This document shows positions 62,772-64,000 of a stretch of 64,000 nucleotides of DNA, one piece after another. The position numbers were made by a program, and so were the translations under genes. This stretch comes from UBA2336 sp049306095 (GTDB taxonomy: Bacteria > Bacteroidota > Bacteroidia > Cytophagales > Cyclobacteriaceae): the NCBI GenBank assembly GCA_049306095.1, contig JBAQPU010000018.1, positions 13,841 to 77,840 of the forward strand. The letters run 5' to 3'. Each line of letters begins with the position of its first letter. Positions within the stretch are counted from its first letter, which is position 1. The notes beneath the pieces were generated by a model. That model made no database searches, had not been told where the DNA came from, and saw only the letters and a program-made list of their open reading frames with translations.

Positions 62772-64000
62772 TCAATGCGCCTCCAGCCAATTGGCCCCTA
62801 CCCCAATTTCAACTTCCATAGGCACTTCAAGGTGCACAGCATATTGCATGAGCTTGGCTACGTTTTCGCGCACTGTCTTTTCTTCCTCTTTATGCAGATC
62901 AAACACCAATTCGTCATGCACCTGCATGATCATTTTTGTTCTGAGCTTCTCTTTCAAAAGCCATCGTTGAATGTTCACCATCGCGATTTTGATAATATCA
63001 GCAGCACTACCCTGGATTGGCGCATTGATGGCGTTGCGTTCGGCAAACCCGCGGGTGGTGATGTTTCTGGAATTGATGTCGCGCAAATACCGTCTTCTCC
63101 CCAAAATTGTTTCGACAAACTCAGTCTCTCTCGCCTGCAATATGGAATTGTCCATGTAACGCTTGATGGCCGGAAATTCTTTGAAGTACGATTCAATTAT
63201 TTCAGCGGCTTCGGTGCGCGTGATATTCAGATTTTGTGACAATCCGAAAGCGGTGCTTCCGTATAAAATTCCAAAGTTCACTTCCTTTGCCCCGCGTCTC
63301 ATATCGGGCGTTACTTTTTCGATCGGTACTTTAAAAACCTTCGCTGCTGTAGTGGTGTGAATGTCGCGCTTGTGCTTAAATGCGTCAATCATAGTTTCAT
63401 CTTTCGCAAATGAGGCAGCAATGCGCAATTCGATTTGAGAATAATCGGCTGACATGAACAGATAATTTTCATCTCTCGGCACAAAGGCTTTTCTGATTTG
63501 CCTTCCCTTTTCTGTTCGAATCGGAATGTTTTGAAGGTTTGGATTGTTGGAGCTCAATCTTCCGGTAGCCGCCACGGCTTGGCGGTAATCGGTATGAATC
63601 CGGCCATCCCGTTTGCTCACCATTTTCGGCAAGGCATCTACGTAGGTCGAACGAAGTTTTTCATATTCACGATAGTCTAAAATTTTCTTTATAATGGCAT
63701 GTTCACCTGCCAGTTTCACCAACACTTCTTCACCGGTGGCGTATTGACCGGTTTTTGTTTTCTTGATTTTGCCCTCCGAGAGTTTAAGCTTATCAAATAA
63801 AATTTCACCCAGTTGTTTGGGCGATCCGATGTTAAATTCTGCTCCGGCTATTTTGAAAATCTCTCTTTCAACCCGTTCACTTTCCTGGCGAAGATCTTCC
63901 GACATTTTTGCAAGGGCCTTTTCATCAATGCGCACCCCTTCGTATTCCATTGCGGCAAGCACCTTCATCAGGGGCATTTCTACATCCTGCATCAGCTTAC
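62772..64000 (-). CDS. polA: DNA polymerase I, C-terminal polymerase part (runs off the window)
   Basis: The visible 409 codons are the family A polymerase domain. Motif A is MSADYSQIELRIAASF, motif B RRGAKEVNFGILYG with Phe at the dNTP-discriminating position, and motif C IMQVHDELVFDLH. The 5' nuclease and 3'-5' exonuclease parts lie beyond the right edge, and the reading frame continues open to base 64000. PolA fills gaps in excision repair and processes Okazaki fragments. Confidence 0.97.
   Translation of the reverse strand, partial: KLMQDVEMPLMKVLAAMEYEGVRIDEKALAKMSEDLRQESERVEREIFKIAGAEFNIGSPKQLGEILFDKLKLSEGKIKKTKTGQYATGEEVLVKLAGEHAIIKKILDYREYEKLRSTYVDALPKMVSKRDGRIHTDYRQAVAATGRLSSNNPNLQNIPIRTEKGRQIRKAFVPRDENYLFMSADYSQIELRIAASFAKDETMIDAFKHKRDIHTTTAAKVFKVPIEKVTPDMRRGAKEVNFGILYGSTAFGLSQNLNITRTEAAEIIESYFKEFPAIKRYMDNSILQARETEFVETILGRRRYLRDINSRNITTRGFAERNAINAPIQGSAADIIKIAMVNIQRWLLKEKLRTKMIMQVHDELVFDLHKEEEKTVRENVAKLMQYAVHLEVPMEVEIGVGANWLEAH

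Noticed and set aside
62775..63239. 154-codon plus-strand open frame
   Set aside because: Antisense to polA motifs B and C.
1..64000. CRISPR arrays, tRNA or rRNA genes, insertion sequences, phage genes
   Set aside because: Looked for repeat-spacer patterns, cloverleaf-like GTTC loops with acceptor stems, transposase motifs and integrase motifs; none was convincing.

Overview
The window looks like a chromosomal segment of a gliding or T9SS-bearing member of the Bacteroidota, most likely order Cytophagales. The grounds are the type IX secretion/gliding genes (a PorP/SprF-like gene, gldK, gldL, gldM, and a separate gldB), the DUF4271 and DUF6702 families, AsmA-like and OmpA/PD40 envelope proteins, few Shine-Dalgarno-like sequences before start codons, and several sites resembling the Bacteroidota -7 promoter element TAnnTTTG. 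No rRNA, tRNA, insertion sequence, prophage or CRISPR array was seen. Genes are dense and mostly ordinary housekeeping or envelope genes; the window opens inside gldM and closes inside polA.

Layout. 1-5468 (minus): DUF4271 protein, hemD, porP/sprF-like, gldK, gldL, gldM. 5524-7798 (plus): hemW, a cyclase-family enzyme, a TerB-like protein. 7843-13728 (minus): aldo/keto reductase, uvrA, a small membrane protein, then a LytS/LytTR two-component pair. 13838-17707: gdhA, a YbjQ-family gene and rluD on plus, with a lipoprotein gene on minus. 17758-21961 (minus): a signalling region with a membrane protein, a NarX-like kinase and a NarL-like regulator in overlapping frames, followed by twin palindromes and a short cluster encoding a degenerate receiver, an unknown protein and a TerB-like protein. 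22060-26796: a trans-sulfuration enzyme (plus), an exported RidA / DAACS transporter / ATP-grasp-like operon (minus), and a 3-methyladenine glycosylase (plus). 26864-45177 (minus): envelope and exported functions (M28 peptidase, AsmA-like protein, aldehyde dehydrogenase, two OmpA/CRD proteins, patatin with barrel, M23 peptidase, DsbD, M20 dipeptidase, caspase with barrel). 45273-50045: a secreted protein of about 1590 residues of unknown function. 50560-54391 (minus): DUF6702, gldB, a VapBC-like pair, tpiA, prmA. 54526-59638 (plus): a HupE-like membrane protein and two tandem M1 peptidases. 59912-64000 (minus): M14 peptidase, a PLP dehydratase, and the 3' part of polA.

How it fits together. 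Many products act in the envelope: the T9SS motor and core (GldL/GldM), the outer-membrane lipoprotein ring component GldK, a PorP/SprF-like protein, PorE-like OmpA proteins, DsbD for periplasmic thiol chemistry, and several exported peptidases. The less understood parts are the signalling cluster at 18110-21560 with its twin operator-like palindromes, the caspase/outer-membrane fusion next to the giant secreted protein, and several palindromic repeats between genes (a 106-bp element present twice in opposite orientation, a tandem hairpin repeat with a compensatory base change, a 30-bp perfect palindrome, and an inverted-repeat element beside polA).

Limits: all calls come from reading sequence and recalled family features. 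No database search, structure prediction or alignment was run. Start codons are adjusted where the first possible start is a TTG or GTG and a later ATG fits better.
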